From Chitinophagales bacterium (GTDB lineage Bacteria; Bacteroidota; Bacteroidia; Chitinophagales; LD1), in contig JAEUVA010000002.1 of NCBI GenBank assembly GCA_016787045.1, forward strand, positions 62,001-126,000: a stretch of DNA of 64,000 bases. The letters are read 5' to 3'. This document shows, piece by piece, positions 45,114 to 55,267 of this stretch (position 1 is its first letter; each line of letters opens with the position of its first letter). The position numbers were made by a program, and so were the translations under genes. The notes under the pieces were generated by a model. That model worked only from the letters and a program-made list of their open reading frames with translations, had not been told where the DNA came from and did not search any database.

Positions 45114-45437
45114 GTGTTGCTCAATATATTTAATACAATCCCCATTCAATATTACATCATGGTTAGTGCCGTGTTGTTTAGCATTGGTGTAATGGGTGTA
45201 TTATTCAGGCGCAACGCTATTATCATTTTTATGAGCATAGAGTTAATGCTCAATGCCGTTAATTTATTGTTGGTAGCTTTTAGCAGCTACCATAACGATG
45301 CCAGCGGGCAAGTATTTGTATTTTTTGTAATGGCTGTAGCTGCGGCAGAAGTTGCCGTGGGCTTAGCCATTTTGGTAACGATATTCAGAAACGTGCATAG
45401 TGTAGATATTGACGAACTGAAAAACTTGAAATGGTAA
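45114..45437 (+). CDS. nuoK: NADH-quinone oxidoreductase subunit K
   Basis: NuoK is a three-helix membrane subunit of the proton-pumping arm. The 107-residue protein has the conserved buried glutamates in [20 protein letters not shown] and [17 protein letters not shown]. It starts at a GTG at 45114; an in-frame ATG about 14 codons later would cut into the first helix. Its end overlaps the start of nuoL by 7 bases, which points to translational coupling. Confidence 0.95.
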   Translation: MLLNIFNTIPIQYYIMVSAVLFSIGVMGVLFRRNAIIIFMSIELMLNAVNLLLVAFSSYHNDASGQVFVFFVMAVAAAEVAVGLAILVTIFRNVHSVDIDELKNLKW

Positions 45438-47329
45438 ACCTATTACTCATCATCTTACTACCGCTACTTGGCTTTTTTGTCAATGCTCTGGTGGGCAAAA
45501 AGTTGCCCAAATCTGTTTCGGGGGGCTTTGCTTCGCTGATGATATTTATTCCGTTTGTAATTTCCACTTCTTATTTTGTTGGATTTGTAAATGGTTCACA
45601 ACAAAAATTAGATATTGACATCTACAACTGGATTGCTTTCGGAGATTTTAAAATCACTTTTGGTTTGTTGTTAGATCAGCTATCGGCCACTTGGTTGATG
45701 GTAGTTACAGGTATCGGATTTCTGATACACCTCTACAGCATCAGTTACATGCACGATGACGAAAAGTTTCACAACTTCTTTTCTTACCTTAACTTGTTTA
45801 TTTTCTTTATGCTATTGTTGGTATTGGGCAACAACTTCCTCATTACATTTATTGGTTGGGAAGGAGTGGGACTTTGTTCATACCTATTGATAGGTTTCTG
45901 GTTCAAAAATCAGGATTACAACAATGCTGCCAAGAAGGCCTTTGTAATGAACCGTGTAGGTGATTTGGGTTTTTTATTGGGCATCTTTTTTATTCTCTAC
46001 TATCTTAAAACACTCAACTTTACTCAACTACAAGCAGTTAACTTAGAACTACTGCCACACGGGTTGATAGTGGCTATCACTATGTTGTTGTTTGTTGGTG
46101 CCATTGGCAAAAGTGCTCAGATACCGCTATATACTTGGCTGCCCGATGCTATGGCTGGCCCTACTCCGGTTTCTGCTTTAATACATGCAGCAACTATGGT
46201 AACTGCCGGTATATACATGTTGGTTCGTGCCAACTTCTTATTTATACATGCCCCCGAAACCATGATGATTGTGGCGGCTATTGGTGCTGCTACCGCCATT
46301 TTTGCGGCCACCGTTGGAGTACTGCAAAACGACATTAAGAAAGTACTGGCTTACTCAACCGTATCGCAACTTGGCCTTATGTTTTTAGCATTAGGCGTAG
46401 GTGCATTTACTTCGGGAGTTTTTCATGTGGTTACGCACGCATTTTTCAAAGCATGCTTATTCCTCGGCTCTGGTTCAGTAATACATGCATTGCATGGTGA
46501 GCAAGATATTCGCAATATGGGTGGTTTGAAAAAATGGATGCCCATTACATTTTGGACTTTCTTAATATCTTCTTTGGCTATTTCAGGGATTTTTCCGTTC
46601 AGCGGTTTTTTTAGTAAAGACGAAATTTTGGCGTCAGCATTTGAGCACAACAAAGTGTTGTGGGTGGTAGCTTCTTTAGCTTCATTGCTCACTGCTTTTT
46701 ACATGTTCCGTTTGGTGTTTCTCACCTTTACCGGAAACTTTAGAGGTATCGAAGAGCAGAAACATCATTTACACGAATCGCCAGCGCTCATTACAATTCC
46801 GCTTATTATTTTAGCAGTGCTTGCAGCGGTTGGTGGGGCAATGGGTTTGCCTGAGTTTTTGGGCTTTCATCATTGGTTGAAAGGATTTTTATCTCCGGTA
46901 TTAGCAACCAACCCACATGCTGAGGCACACGGCCTATCGCACAGTACCGAACTGATGTTGATGGGTGGTGCCTTTGCCGGAGCAGTGGCTTCTATTGCTT
47001 ATGCTTACATCAAATATGTAAAAGGCGGTGCCTTGCCTGCCAACGATGGTGAAGAGAGTGGAGTAGGGAAGCTGGTGTACAACAAGTATTATATAGACGA
47101 AATTTACAATGCACTATTTGTAAAACCAAGTCTGCTTTTGAGTGACTTTGGCCATTCGGTAATAGATAATAAAGTGGTAGATGGTATAGTGAATTTTACC
47201 GGAAAAGCATCACTGATTATTGGCTCGCAGGTACGCAAAATACAAAGTGGCTATATAGGATTTTATTTGCTGGCTATGGTGTTGAGCATGGTGGCCATAT
47301 TTGTTTATTCATTTATGATAACAGGATAA
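45431..47329 (+). CDS. nuoL: NADH-quinone oxidoreductase subunit L
   Basis: NuoL is the distal antiporter-like subunit with the long lateral helix. The 632-residue protein has the family core [15 protein letters not shown], the lysine helix [41 protein letters not shown] and the [16 protein letters not shown] segment. The C-terminal region continues through a hydrophilic stretch into more hydrophobic segments, as expected for the lateral helix and its anchor. It overlaps nuoK and is followed after 1 base by nuoM. Confidence 0.96.
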   Translation: MVNLLLIILLPLLGFFVNALVGKKLPKSVSGGFASLMIFIPFVISTSYFVGFVNGSQQKLDIDIYNWIAFGDFKITFGLLLDQLSATWLMVVTGIGFLIHLYSISYMHDDEKFHNFFSYLNLFIFFMLLLVLGNNFLITFIGWEGVGLCSYLLIGFWFKNQDYNNAAKKAFVMNRVGDLGFLLGIFFILYYLKTLNFTQLQAVNLELLPHGLIVAITMLLFVGAIGKSAQIPLYTWLPDAMAGPTPVSALIHAATMVTAGIYMLVRANFLFIHAPETMMIVAAIGAATAIFAATVGVLQNDIKKVLAYSTVSQLGLMFLALGVGAFTSGVFHVVTHAFFKACLFLGSGSVIHALHGEQDIRNMGGLKKWMPITFWTFLISSLAISGIFPFSGFFSKDEILASAFEHNKVLWVVASLASLLTAFYMFRLVFLTFTGNFRGIEEQKHHLHESPALITIPLIILAVLAAVGGAMGLPEFLGFHHWLKGFLSPVLATNPHAEAHGLSHSTELMLMGGAFAGAVASIAYAYIKYVKGGALPANDGEESGVGKLVYNKYYIDEIYNALFVKPSLLLSDFGHSVIDNKVVDGIVNFTGKASLIIGSQVRKIQSGYIGFYLLAMVLSMVAIFVYSFMITG

Positions 47330-47330
47330 G

Positions 47331-48782
47331 ATGTTGCTCTTAATAACTCTCTTTTTGCCATTGCTTTTTGCTCTGCTCACATATTTGAGTGGCAATAGAT
47401 ACGCTAAGTATGTAGCGCTACTTGGTGGGCTTTTGGCGTTTGTGGGCTGCAATTTGCTCAAGCAATCTTTAGTATCTAACCAGTTAGAGCCACTTGGTTA
47501 TACACACGATTGGATAGCCAATCCGTTAATTGCATTTTCACTTACAGTTGATGGGCTTGCCCTTTCTCTGATAGCGCTAACTACCTTTCTGATTCCACTT
47601 ATTGTTTTCACCACATACAGCAAAACGATAGAAAATGCCAAAGCATTTTACTCACTTATTTTGCTGATGGAGTTTGGTTTGTTAGGTGTTTTTATGGCAG
47701 CCGATGGCTTTTTGTATTATGTATTTTGGGAATTGGCGCTTATCCCCATCTATTTCATCGCTTTGCTTTGGGGAGAAAACCGCGATAAGGCATTTCGTAA
47801 CCGTGCTATATTCAAGTTCTTTGTTTACACCCTGGCTGGTTCTTTGTTTATGCTGATTGGGTTTATTTATCTCTATCAATATTCCGGAAGTTTTAGTATT
47901 CAATCACTTTACACACTTAATCTAAGCAATACAGAACAGGTAGTTTTGTTTTGGGCCTTTTTCATTGCCTTTGCTATTAAGATTCCGGTATTCCCCTTTC
48001 ATACTTGGCAGCCGGATACTTACAAAGAAGCCCCTACCGCTGGTACCATGTTGTTATCGGGCATTATGCTCAAAATGGGCTTATACAGTTTGTTGCGTTG
48101 GTTGCTGCCTGTGTTACCGCATGGGGTTGAGTTCTGGACTCCTTATGTGATTGTGTTGGCTACTATTGGTGTATTGTACGGGTCTATTATCGCGATTAAA
48201 CAAGATGATTTAAAAAAGCTTTTGGCCTATTCATCGTTTGCGCACGTTGGGTTGATTACTGCGGGCATTTTTACTTTAACACGCGAAGGTATGCAAGGTG
48301 CCATAGTTCAAATGTTTGCTCACGGTTTTAATGTGGTGGGTTTGTTTTATGCTGCCGAAATAATTTTGCAGCGCACCGGCACTTTAAGCATTTCTCAATT
48401 GGGCGGAATAAGGAGTGTGGCTCCAAAGTTTGCTACTGTGTTTATGATTGTTGTACTCGCAAGCGTTGCTCTACCTACAACTAACGCCTTTATTGGTGAG
48501 TTTTTGTTGCTGTTCGCTTCTTTTCAGTACAATACTTGGTTGGCAGTAGCAGCAGGATTTACCATCATTTTTAGTGCTGTGTATATGCTGCGCATGTATC
48601 AGTTGAGCATGTTGGGCGAAACCAATGAGAAAACAGCCGGTTTTCAAGACTTGAATTGGCAAGAGATGTTAGTGTTCGTGCTAATTATTATGGGTATTTT
48701 TCAGATTGGCTTAGTTCCTTCTTCTTTTCTTGGAATGATGGAAAACAGTATTGATCAGATTTTGAGTTTTAGTTTACGGTAA
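47331..48782 (+). CDS. nuoM: NADH-quinone oxidoreductase subunit M
   Basis: NuoM is an antiporter-like proton-pumping subunit. The 483-residue protein has the conserved acidic helix FWELALIPIYFIALLWG, the AIKIPVFPFHTWQPDTYKEAP segment with its key lysine, LLSGIMLKMGLYSLLRW and KKLLAYSSFAHVGLI. The ATG at 47331 lies 1 base after the nuoL stop. Confidence 0.96.
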   Translation: MLLLITLFLPLLFALLTYLSGNRYAKYVALLGGLLAFVGCNLLKQSLVSNQLEPLGYTHDWIANPLIAFSLTVDGLALSLIALTTFLIPLIVFTTYSKTIENAKAFYSLILLMEFGLLGVFMAADGFLYYVFWELALIPIYFIALLWGENRDKAFRNRAIFKFFVYTLAGSLFMLIGFIYLYQYSGSFSIQSLYTLNLSNTEQVVLFWAFFIAFAIKIPVFPFHTWQPDTYKEAPTAGTMLLSGIMLKMGLYSLLRWLLPVLPHGVEFWTPYVIVLATIGVLYGSIIAIKQDDLKKLLAYSSFAHVGLITAGIFTLTREGMQGAIVQMFAHGFNVVGLFYAAEIILQRTGTLSISQLGGIRSVAPKFATVFMIVVLASVALPTTNAFIGEFLLLFASFQYNTWLAVAAGFTIIFSAVYMLRMYQLSMLGETNEKTAGFQDLNWQEMLVFVLIIMGIFQIGLVPSSFLGMMENSIDQILSFSLR

Positions 48783-48796
48783 TTCAATAAATAGTA

Positions 48797-50164
48797 ATGA
48801 AAACCCTTCTATATACTTCGGCACTGGCATTCATCTGTATGATTACAGAAATGCTCAATCTGCGCAAATTTATTTTGCCGGTAGCTATAGTTGGGCTATG
48901 TGTAGTTTTTGGTATTAACTTTTGGGAATGGGGAAACGCACAGAGCTACTACTACAACATGGTTGTTACAGATGATTTTTCTGTAGCTTTTTCGGGACTT
49001 TTTTTGTTTTTAGGTATTCTTATCTTGTTGCTTAGTGGTAATTTTTACAAAAACGAAGAGAGCAAACTCAGCGATTATTTAGCCATTACACTTTTTACAA
49101 TTGTTGGAGCTATAGCCCTGGTTTCATTTGGCAATATGGCCATGTTCTTTTTGGGTATAGAGGTTTTATCTATATCTCTGTATGTGTTGGCCGGCAGTAA
49201 AAAGAAAGAATTGCGCAGCAATGAGGCCGGTATGAAATACTTTTTGATGGGTAGTTTTGCATCGGGTATTTTGCTTTTTGGCATTGCATTAATTTATGGT
49301 GAAACCGGCTCGTTTGATTTGCAGCAAATTGCAGAGTTTGCCACTAACAACCAACTGAGTTCATTATTCTACGTAGGTGCAGGTATGATTTTGATTGCTA
49401 TGCTGTTTAAAGTATCTGCCGCTCCTTTTCACTTTTGGGCGCCCGATGTGTACGAGGGCTCGCCCACATTAACTACTGCAACAATGGCTACACTGGCCAA
49501 GGTGGCTGCGTTTGCCGCTTTTTACCGATTGTTTAGCAGTTCCTTAGTAAATGCCATTCCTGCCTTTGCTTGGGTGCTTTCCGGAGTAGCTGCTCTTACT
49601 TTAACTATTGGTAATTTTTCTGCGTTACAGCAAGATTCATTTAAACGAATGCTGGCTTACTCAGGCATTTCTCATGCCGGGTATTTGTTGCTTGGTATCT
49701 TGTCGCTTTATGGCAAAACCGACAATGCTATTTTCTTCTACTCTGTGGCTTACGGTATTTCCTCAATGGCTGCTTTTGCCGTAGCTATAGTGGTAGCGGC
49801 TAACGCAGGTTCAGAAAAGATAGAAGCATTTAACGGGTTGGGTAAACGCAAACCCTTTTTGGCTGCAGCACTTACCATAGCCATACTTAGCATGGCGGGC
49901 ATTCCACCCTTTGCCGGTTTCTTTGGTAAGTACTATATCTTTAGCGAGGCTATTCGCAATGGGCATTTATACATTACACTTTTTGCCGTGGTAGCATCTA
50001 TTGTTTCGGTGTATTATTACTTTAAAGTAATTATTGCTATGTACACCGAAGAGAGTAGCGAGGTGGTATTTTCAATTAAACCGGCATATACAGTGGTTAT
50101 AGGCATTTGCATAGCACTCACGTTAGCTTTGGGATTGTTTCCCGGAATACTACAGTTGCTTTAA
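48797..50164 (+). CDS. nuoN: NADH-quinone oxidoreductase subunit N
   Basis: NuoN is the antiporter-like subunit nearest the quinone site. The 455-residue protein has the IEVLSISLYVLAGSKKKELRSN stretch, KVSAAPFHFWAPDVYEGSP, FKRMLAYSGISHAGYLLLG and the AGIPPFAGFFGKYYIF loop. It is the last gene of the nuo run. The 95 bases to nadK hold no hairpin that I can see. Confidence 0.95.
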   Translation: MKTLLYTSALAFICMITEMLNLRKFILPVAIVGLCVVFGINFWEWGNAQSYYYNMVVTDDFSVAFSGLFLFLGILILLLSGNFYKNEESKLSDYLAITLFTIVGAIALVSFGNMAMFFLGIEVLSISLYVLAGSKKKELRSNEAGMKYFLMGSFASGILLFGIALIYGETGSFDLQQIAEFATNNQLSSLFYVGAGMILIAMLFKVSAAPFHFWAPDVYEGSPTLTTATMATLAKVAAFAAFYRLFSSSLVNAIPAFAWVLSGVAALTLTIGNFSALQQDSFKRMLAYSGISHAGYLLLGILSLYGKTDNAIFFYSVAYGISSMAAFAVAIVVAANAGSEKIEAFNGLGKRKPFLAAALTIAILSMAGIPPFAGFFGKYYIFSEAIRNGHLYITLFAVVASIVSVYYYFKVIIAMYTEESSEVVFSIKPAYTVVIGICIALTLALGLFPGILQLL

Positions 50165-50247
50165 TTGCCTTTTGCTGTAGTTCTCATCTTTTTTACATGT
50201 TGAATTTTTAAGGTTAGTCATCTGTAAGCTGAAATAGTTACAAATAC

Positions 50248-50255
50248 TACATTAG
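50248..50255 (+). promoter_or_regulatory. -7-like element (TACATTAG) 4 bases before nadK
   Basis: TACATTAG is one mismatch from TAnnTTTG and ends 4 bases before the nadK ATG at 50260. I see no matching TTG at the usual -33 distance. Listed because several genes in the window show the same placement. Confidence 0.25.
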
Positions 50256-50259
50256 CTGT

Positions 50260-51132
50260 ATGATAGCTATTTACGGTAAGTCAGTAAACGAAAAAACTGC
50301 CCCTCAGGCACAAGAACTGTTTAACTGCCTCAATAAGCGCAGCATGAGTTATGTAGTGGAAGATGGTTATGCGCAAATGCTAAACCAGTTTATTCAATTT
50401 GATTCAGCACTTCCTACATTTAATATGTACAGCGATGTAGTGAGTAACATAGATGTGGTACTTAGCTTGGGCGGAGATGGTACCATTTTGGATGCTGTTG
50501 TAATGATAAATAATCATGAAACACCAATACTAGGGGTAAATTTTGGCCGCTTAGGATTTTTAGCCAGTTTAGGTAAAGAACAAATTAGTGCAGCAGTAGA
50601 TGCCATAGACCGCGGTACTTATATGATAGATAAACGTAGTTTGTTGGAGTTGGAATCTAATAAACCGCTCTTTACCGATAATTTTGCCCTGAATGATATG
50701 ACCATTCAGCGCCAAAATCAAAGTAGCATGATTACGGTAAATGCTTACCTCAATGGCGAGTTACTCAATACCTATTGGGCAGACGGTTTGATAATAGCTA
50801 CACCCACCGGTAGCACGGGCTACTCGCTAAGTTGTGGTGGCCCTATTATTTATCCCACATCAGGTAATTTTGTAATTACCCCTGTAGCTCCTCATAACCT
50901 TAATGTGCGCCCTATGGTGGTGAGCGATGAGGTGGTGCTTTCTTTTGAAGTTACCGGTCGTGGAGATAGTTTTTTATGCACCTTAGATACCCGTGCAAAA
51001 GCTATTGATTCTACCTACCAGTTGGCGGTTAAAAAGGCAGCGTTTAGCGCCAACATCATTCGCTTAACCGATCAAAGTTTTTTGACTGCGCTGAAAACAA
51101 AACTTAACTGGGGTAGCGATCAGCGCAATTAG
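50260..51132 (+). CDS. nadK: NAD kinase
   Basis: NadK phosphorylates NAD+ to NADP+. The 290-residue enzyme has the diagnostic LGGDGTILDAV motif (residues about 71-80), the GVNFGRLGFLAS substrate motif near residue 95, and the ADGLIIATPTGSTGYSLSCGGPI region near residue 180. The last 4 bases overlap the end of the convergent TonB-dependent receptor gene. Confidence 0.96.
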   Translation: MIAIYGKSVNEKTAPQAQELFNCLNKRSMSYVVEDGYAQMLNQFIQFDSALPTFNMYSDVVSNIDVVLSLGGDGTILDAVVMINNHETPILGVNFGRLGFLASLGKEQISAAVDAIDRGTYMIDKRSLLELESNKPLFTDNFALNDMTIQRQNQSSMITVNAYLNGELLNTYWADGLIIATPTGSTGYSLSCGGPIIYPTSGNFVITPVAPHNLNVRPMVVSDEVVLSFEVTGRGDSFLCTLDTRAKAIDSTYQLAVKKAAFSANIIRLTDQSFLTALKTKLNWGSDQRN

Positions 51133-53576
51133 CCCATTTGCTTTTTACCAATGCCAAAATCAAGGCGGTAATAAAATATGGGTAAAAATCCTAATTGATA
51201 AACTTCGCGTGCCGGCTCTTGAGGACTCACATACTGTATGCGCAGAATATTTTTATACATGGCTACGTTCACTAAATCTATACCTACCTCGTGTGTAAAT
51301 CGCTTGGTATTGCAACTGTAATTCAGCTTTACATCAAACCTAAAATAGGGCTTAAATTGTTTGCTGTTTCGCAGCGAATCTATCACTACGGCATCTTCTC
51401 TTAATTGCGAGAGCGTGGTATCATAAGGGGTGTAGCGCTGCCCTCCACCAAAAGTAATTTTACCGCCAATGCCAATGGTATTCAGGCGCTTTTTGCCCCA
51501 CTTGAACTCTTTAGTACCCAGTGCATTCAATATATATTGTCCATTGAAATCGCTGTTGTACCATTTGCCGTTGCTGGCCCGCAGACGAGAGTCATACAAT
51601 GAAGCGCTGAACATAAAAAACCAATTGTGGGTAAAGAATTTTTCTAAAGTAAACTCAATGCCCATATTTCTGCCCAAACCTTTGTTAACCAATTTGCCTG
51701 GGAAAAAACGATCAAAACCACTGCCTTCGTTAAGAATATTGTAAGCAGTAGCAAACGTATCTACCGGTATGCCCCACAGGTATTGAAAGTAGGCCTCTGC
51801 TTTTATTCGTATATCTTTTTTGAAAAATACATCGTATCCTGCTACAGCGTGCATACTCCGTATAAAATCTAATTTGCTGTTGTAACGCTCACCGGCATTG
51901 CTTTGTACAAAGTATTGGTACACGGGCAACATTTGTGAATGTAGCCCATACCCAAATGCCAACGATTGGTTTTGTTTAAACTGCCATTTAAGCGACATGC
52001 GCGGTTCTACGTTTACAGAGTTGCTGAGCGTAAGGTACTGCCCATGCACTCCAAGTACAGCCGTAAGTTTTTCGTTGATGGCGTACTTCCACTGTATATA
52101 TGGTTGCAGCAACAAATGTATGCCGGTTGTGGTGTTTAACCTCTTTATCCAAGTAAAATTGCTGACCGTAGTTTCAAATTGCGGTTCTAACAGATTGCTA
52201 TCTGTAAAAAAGGGTTGAAACATTTCGGCAGTAACACCATAGCGGATGCTAGAACGGGCACTTATTTTATTGTTGCGGGTATAGGCCAGCGTATAGCGAG
52301 TGTTAATGAAAAAGTATGCCAGTTTTGGGTAAATGCTATCCACCACAAAGTTTTCTGTAAGCGAGTCCACATGGCGGATAATGCGGTTAAAGTTATTGCG
52401 GTTATACTGTGTACTGATAGCAAATGAAGTTTTAGAGTATTCGTGGCTGTTTACCTGATGGGTATAGGTAACTCCCATCATTCCTACACCTGCCCTAAAA
52501 TACTCGTCTTGATCTTTAGAGGCATAGATATCGCGTTTTTCAGGCCTAAGTTTGTTGCTGGTAATAAAGTTGATATAACTGTAGCCGCCAATACCAAACA
52601 CAGAGAGATTGTCACCGTTTTTCATCGGAAAATTGAGTTTAAACTGTAAGTCTTGATAATACGGTATGGCCTCTGTGCCAATATCAATTCCAAGTTTCAC
52701 CAATGCTTCTAATGTGGCATATCGGTAGTTAAAAATGTAAGATGACTTACCTTTTTTGCTCAATGGCCCTTCGCCAAAGGCCTCTAAGCCAAACAAGCCC
52801 ACCTGAGCCGTATATTCATGCTGGCGGTTGTTGCCGTTTTTCATACGAATGTCAAATACTCCGGCAATGGCATTGCCATATTCAGCCGGAAAAGCTGCGG
52901 TCATAAAATCGCTATTACTCAGCATACGGCTGGTAAGTATGTTCACGCTGCCACCGGTAGCTCCGGCCACAGCAAAGTGGTTAGGGTTGGGCACCACCAC
53001 ATTATCTATTCGGTATAAAACACCAAAAGGAGAATTGCCGCGCACCACCAAATCATTTCGCGAATCATCAGTACCGCTTACTCCTGCAAAATTAGAAGCC
53101 ATACGGGCCGGGTCGCCACGGCTGCCGGCATACCGTTGGGTTTCCTCCACCGAAAATGCCCGAGCACTCAGTACAGCCATTTCATTAATTGCTTCGCCCT
53201 TTCTCGCTCCGGAAATCAGCACCTCTTTCATGGTTTCTACACTGCTTTCCACTTCTATGGTCATTACCACTTCTTTAGCGGCTGTGAGTTGTACATTAGG
53301 AATATACACCCGCTTGTAACCCACAAAAGAAACCGCCACATCTACCCGCCCCACCGGTATTGAACTAATGGCAAATGCACCTGATCCATCTGTTATAGCC
53401 CCGCTCAGTACTGTAGAATCTTTTATCACGGCTACGCTAACGCCTTCTAAAGGCAAGTTGGATTCTTTATCTATAACGGTTCCCCGAATGGTTTGTGAGA
53501 CTTGCTGTGCTGTACTGCCGTAAAGAAAGCAGATGAGCAAAAGTATGATGCAAATGATACGCTTACGAGCAACCAT
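51129..53576 (-). CDS. TonB-dependent outer-membrane receptor
   Basis: The 815-residue protein has a signal peptide (about residues 1-23), then a carboxypeptidase-regulatory-like domain (residues about 28-110, IRGTVIDKESNLPLEGVSVAV). A plug domain follows (VVRGNSPFGVLYRIDNVVV), then a 22-strand-type beta-barrel full of aromatic alternating strands. It imports a ligand across the outer membrane using TonB energy. There is no SusD partner next to it, so a siderophore, vitamin or other small ligand is as likely as a glycan. A TonB protein is encoded about 700 bases away on the other strand. Confidence 0.9.
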   Translation of the reverse strand: MVARKRIICIILLLICFLYGSTAQQVSQTIRGTVIDKESNLPLEGVSVAVIKDSTVLSGAITDGSGAFAISSIPVGRVDVAVSFVGYKRVYIPNVQLTAAKEVVMTIEVESSVETMKEVLISGARKGEAINEMAVLSARAFSVEETQRYAGSRGDPARMASNFAGVSGTDDSRNDLVVRGNSPFGVLYRIDNVVVPNPNHFAVAGATGGSVNILTSRMLSNSDFMTAAFPAEYGNAIAGVFDIRMKNGNNRQHEYTAQVGLFGLEAFGEGPLSKKGKSSYIFNYRYATLEALVKLGIDIGTEAIPYYQDLQFKLNFPMKNGDNLSVFGIGGYSYINFITSNKLRPEKRDIYASKDQDEYFRAGVGMMGVTYTHQVNSHEYSKTSFAISTQYNRNNFNRIIRHVDSLTENFVVDSIYPKLAYFFINTRYTLAYTRNNKISARSSIRYGVTAEMFQPFFTDSNLLEPQFETTVSNFTWIKRLNTTTGIHLLLQPYIQWKYAINEKLTAVLGVHGQYLTLSNSVNVEPRMSLKWQFKQNQSLAFGYGLHSQMLPVYQYFVQSNAGERYNSKLDFIRSMHAVAGYDVFFKKDIRIKAEAYFQYLWGIPVDTFATAYNILNEGSGFDRFFPGKLVNKGLGRNMGIEFTLEKFFTHNWFFMFSASLYDSRLRASNGKWYNSDFNGQYILNALGTKEFKWGKKRLNTIGIGGKITFGGGQRYTPYDTTLSQLREDAVVIDSLRNSKQFKPYFRFDVKLNYSCNTKRFTHEVGIDLVNVAMYKNILRIQYVSPQEPAREVYQLGFLPIFYYRLDFGIGKKQMG

Positions 53577-53581
53577 ACCTA

Positions 53582-53611
53582 CAAATGAAGTAGTTTATAG
53601 CGCAATTTCAA
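53582..53611 (-). promoter_or_regulatory. Promoter of the TonB-dependent receptor (TTG-N19-TTCATTTG)
   Basis: On the minus strand TTG (53611-53609), exactly 19 bases, and TTCATTTG (53589-53582) match the Bacteroidota -33/-7 pattern with one mismatch. The -7 element ends 5 bases before the ATG at 53576, so the transcript would have little or no leader. Confidence 0.45.
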
Positions 53612-53828
53612 TTTTTTATTGTATAGGCAATGGAGAACAATAGATTCAAAAAGTCAATTTATACTTTGGCTTTTTATTAAAATAAGTAGAGTTTTGATAA
53701 GTGTAATTATGGATTTTAATGAAATACTTTGAAGAGCAGAAGTATTTATTCACACCTGTGAAAAATACGGCATCATAATACAAAGTATATTTTGTGTTTT
53801 TGAGGTACACACTAACACACTTCCTAGA

Positions 53829-54176
53829 ATGTTTCAACTCAACTTAAAACGCATTTTTAAAGCGCGGGGAATAGAGCAGCCCTACCGGTACTTGGTTCAA
53901 AACGGCTTTGTTCCTTTTAGCGCTCATAAGTACAAAAACAACAAAGTGGAGCATATCCGACTTGACCACATAGAGCGTCTATGTATTCTGCTAAACTGTA
54001 CACCCAACGATTTGTTTGAATGGGTACCCGATAATCTGCTGGATGATAAGCCCAACCATCCTCTCCAAAAAATTCGCAGACGGGAAAAGAAGATAGACAT
54101 CAATAAATTGCTCTCTACCCTTAGCTTAGACAAGTTAGAGCAAGTGGAGCAACTGCTGAGTGAGCAGGCGCATTAG
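53829..54176 (+). CDS. Small helix-turn-helix (XRE/Cro-type) DNA-binding protein
   Basis: The 115-residue protein has an N-terminal HTH_26-like Cro/C1 domain (residues 3-67: LKRIFKARGIEQPYRYLVQ, then IRLDHIERLCILLNCTPNDL). It is followed by a basic linker (KIRRREKKID) and a short helical tail (TLSLDKLEQVEQLLSEQ) that may mediate dimerisation. It is probably a transcription regulator. It is preceded by about 250 AT-rich bases shared with the divergent receptor gene, which may contain its operator. Confidence 0.85.
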   Translation: MFQLNLKRIFKARGIEQPYRYLVQNGFVPFSAHKYKNNKVEHIRLDHIERLCILLNCTPNDLFEWVPDNLLDDKPNHPLQKIRRREKKIDINKLLSTLSLDKLEQVEQLLSEQAH

Positions 54177-54293
54177 CAACAGTCGCTGGTTTTTTACACA
54201 CCATGAGTTGCCCAAATCTTACAAATGACAAAACTATGACAGTTCATTTGTATGGATTTTCTGGATTGGCGCATTATAGTGCTAAACACTATT

Positions 54294-55112
54294 ATGAACA
54301 CCAATTATCAAAACACTCCGCTCTTAGACATTATCTTTGAAAACCGCAACAAGCAGTATGGAGCTTATGTACTGCGCAATGAGTACGACCGCTCCCTTCG
54401 GTTTTCGCTGTTAGTTTCGCTTTCGTTGGTGGCCTCGCTTTTAATGGGGCATTTCTTGCATCAAAAATTTAACGATAAGCCATCCCTTAAACTAGCGGGG
54501 CCGCTAACACTTACCGATGTTGACATAACTCAATTGCAAAAGATAATTACTCCTCCGGTAGAAACGTCCAAACCACAGGCGCTGGGCAAACAAACCATCA
54601 AAAACCCAGAGCTAAGGGTGGTGGCAACCGCCAATGCAAACCAAGATTCCATACCGCCTAAGGATTTGCTGGCACAAGTGGACCCTGGGCTTACTACAAA
54701 TTTAGACCCCAATCTGGGTACTAAACTGGGTACCGAAGGCGGTGTTAAAGATGGTGATGTAATGGAGGTGAAGCAAGTAACACCCCCTGCTCCAGTTATC
54801 CATGATGTAGTTACCGAAATGCCCAAATTTCCGGGTGGAGATGAAGCGCTATTTCGCGTTTTGCGCGACCGCACCCGCTACCCCGAAATGGAAATGAATG
54901 CAGATATGGAAGGCAAAGCGTTTATCCGATTTGTGGTCAATGAAGATGGGTCTATATCTAATGCCACTGTGTTACGTACTGATAGTCGTGGTTTTGGACA
55001 AGAGGGGGTAAGGGTAGTTAGCAGTTTGCCCAAGTTTAGGCCCGGCAAGCAAAATGGAGAGCCGGTGAAAGTATATTTTGTATTGCCCTTTACATTTAGG
55101 TTAAGCAAGTAA
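54294..55112 (+). CDS. TonB-family energy transducer
   Basis: The 272-residue protein has a Bacteroidota-type cytoplasmic start (TPLLDIIFENRNKQYGAYVLR), one membrane helix at about residues 38-56, a flexible periplasmic linker, and a C-terminal TonB domain (MPKFPGGDEALFRVLRD, then GKAFIRFVVNEDGSI and LPKFRPGKQNGEPVKV). It links the inner-membrane proton-motive force to outer-membrane receptors such as the one at 51129. The ATG at 54294 is chosen over 54252 because it gives the standard start. No ExbB/ExbD genes are near. It ends in a strong terminator. Confidence 0.92.
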   Translation: MNTNYQNTPLLDIIFENRNKQYGAYVLRNEYDRSLRFSLLVSLSLVASLLMGHFLHQKFNDKPSLKLAGPLTLTDVDITQLQKIITPPVETSKPQALGKQTIKNPELRVVATANANQDSIPPKDLLAQVDPGLTTNLDPNLGTKLGTEGGVKDGDVMEVKQVTPPAPVIHDVVTEMPKFPGGDEALFRVLRDRTRYPEMEMNADMEGKAFIRFVVNEDGSISNATVLRTDSRGFGQEGVRVVSSLPKFRPGKQNGEPVKVYFVLPFTFRLSK

Positions 55113-55140
55113 GTTTTTGGTAGTTTTTAGTTTTTCTGGA

Positions 55141-55172
55141 GGTCGTACTTTGCAAAAAGTACGGCCTTTTTT
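55141..55172 (+). terminator. Rho-independent terminator of the TonB gene
   Basis: GGTCGTACTTT and AAAGTACGGCC pair over 11 bp (one G-T) around the loop GCAA and are followed by six T. It lies 28 bases after the stop. Confidence 0.85.
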
Positions 55173-55209
55173 GTGAGATGGCAAAGTGGGTTTGATAAAA
55201 CATTCGCAC

Positions 55210-55236
55210 AAAAAAACCTCGCCAATTTGGCGAGGT
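55210..55236 (-). terminator. Rho-independent terminator of the FeoA-like gene
   Basis: On the minus strand ACCTCGCC, a 5-base loop and GGCGAGGT form an 8-bp GC-rich stem followed by seven T. It lies about 30 bases after the stop of the FeoA-like gene and back to back with the TonB terminator. Confidence 0.85.
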
Positions 55237-55267
55237 CTCTTGCTTTTCCATAGTGCGAGGGGTAGTG

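Noticed and set aside
54203-54340. 45-codon frame overlapping the start of the TonB gene
   Set aside because: It runs into the well-supported TonB coding frame and has no recognisable features.
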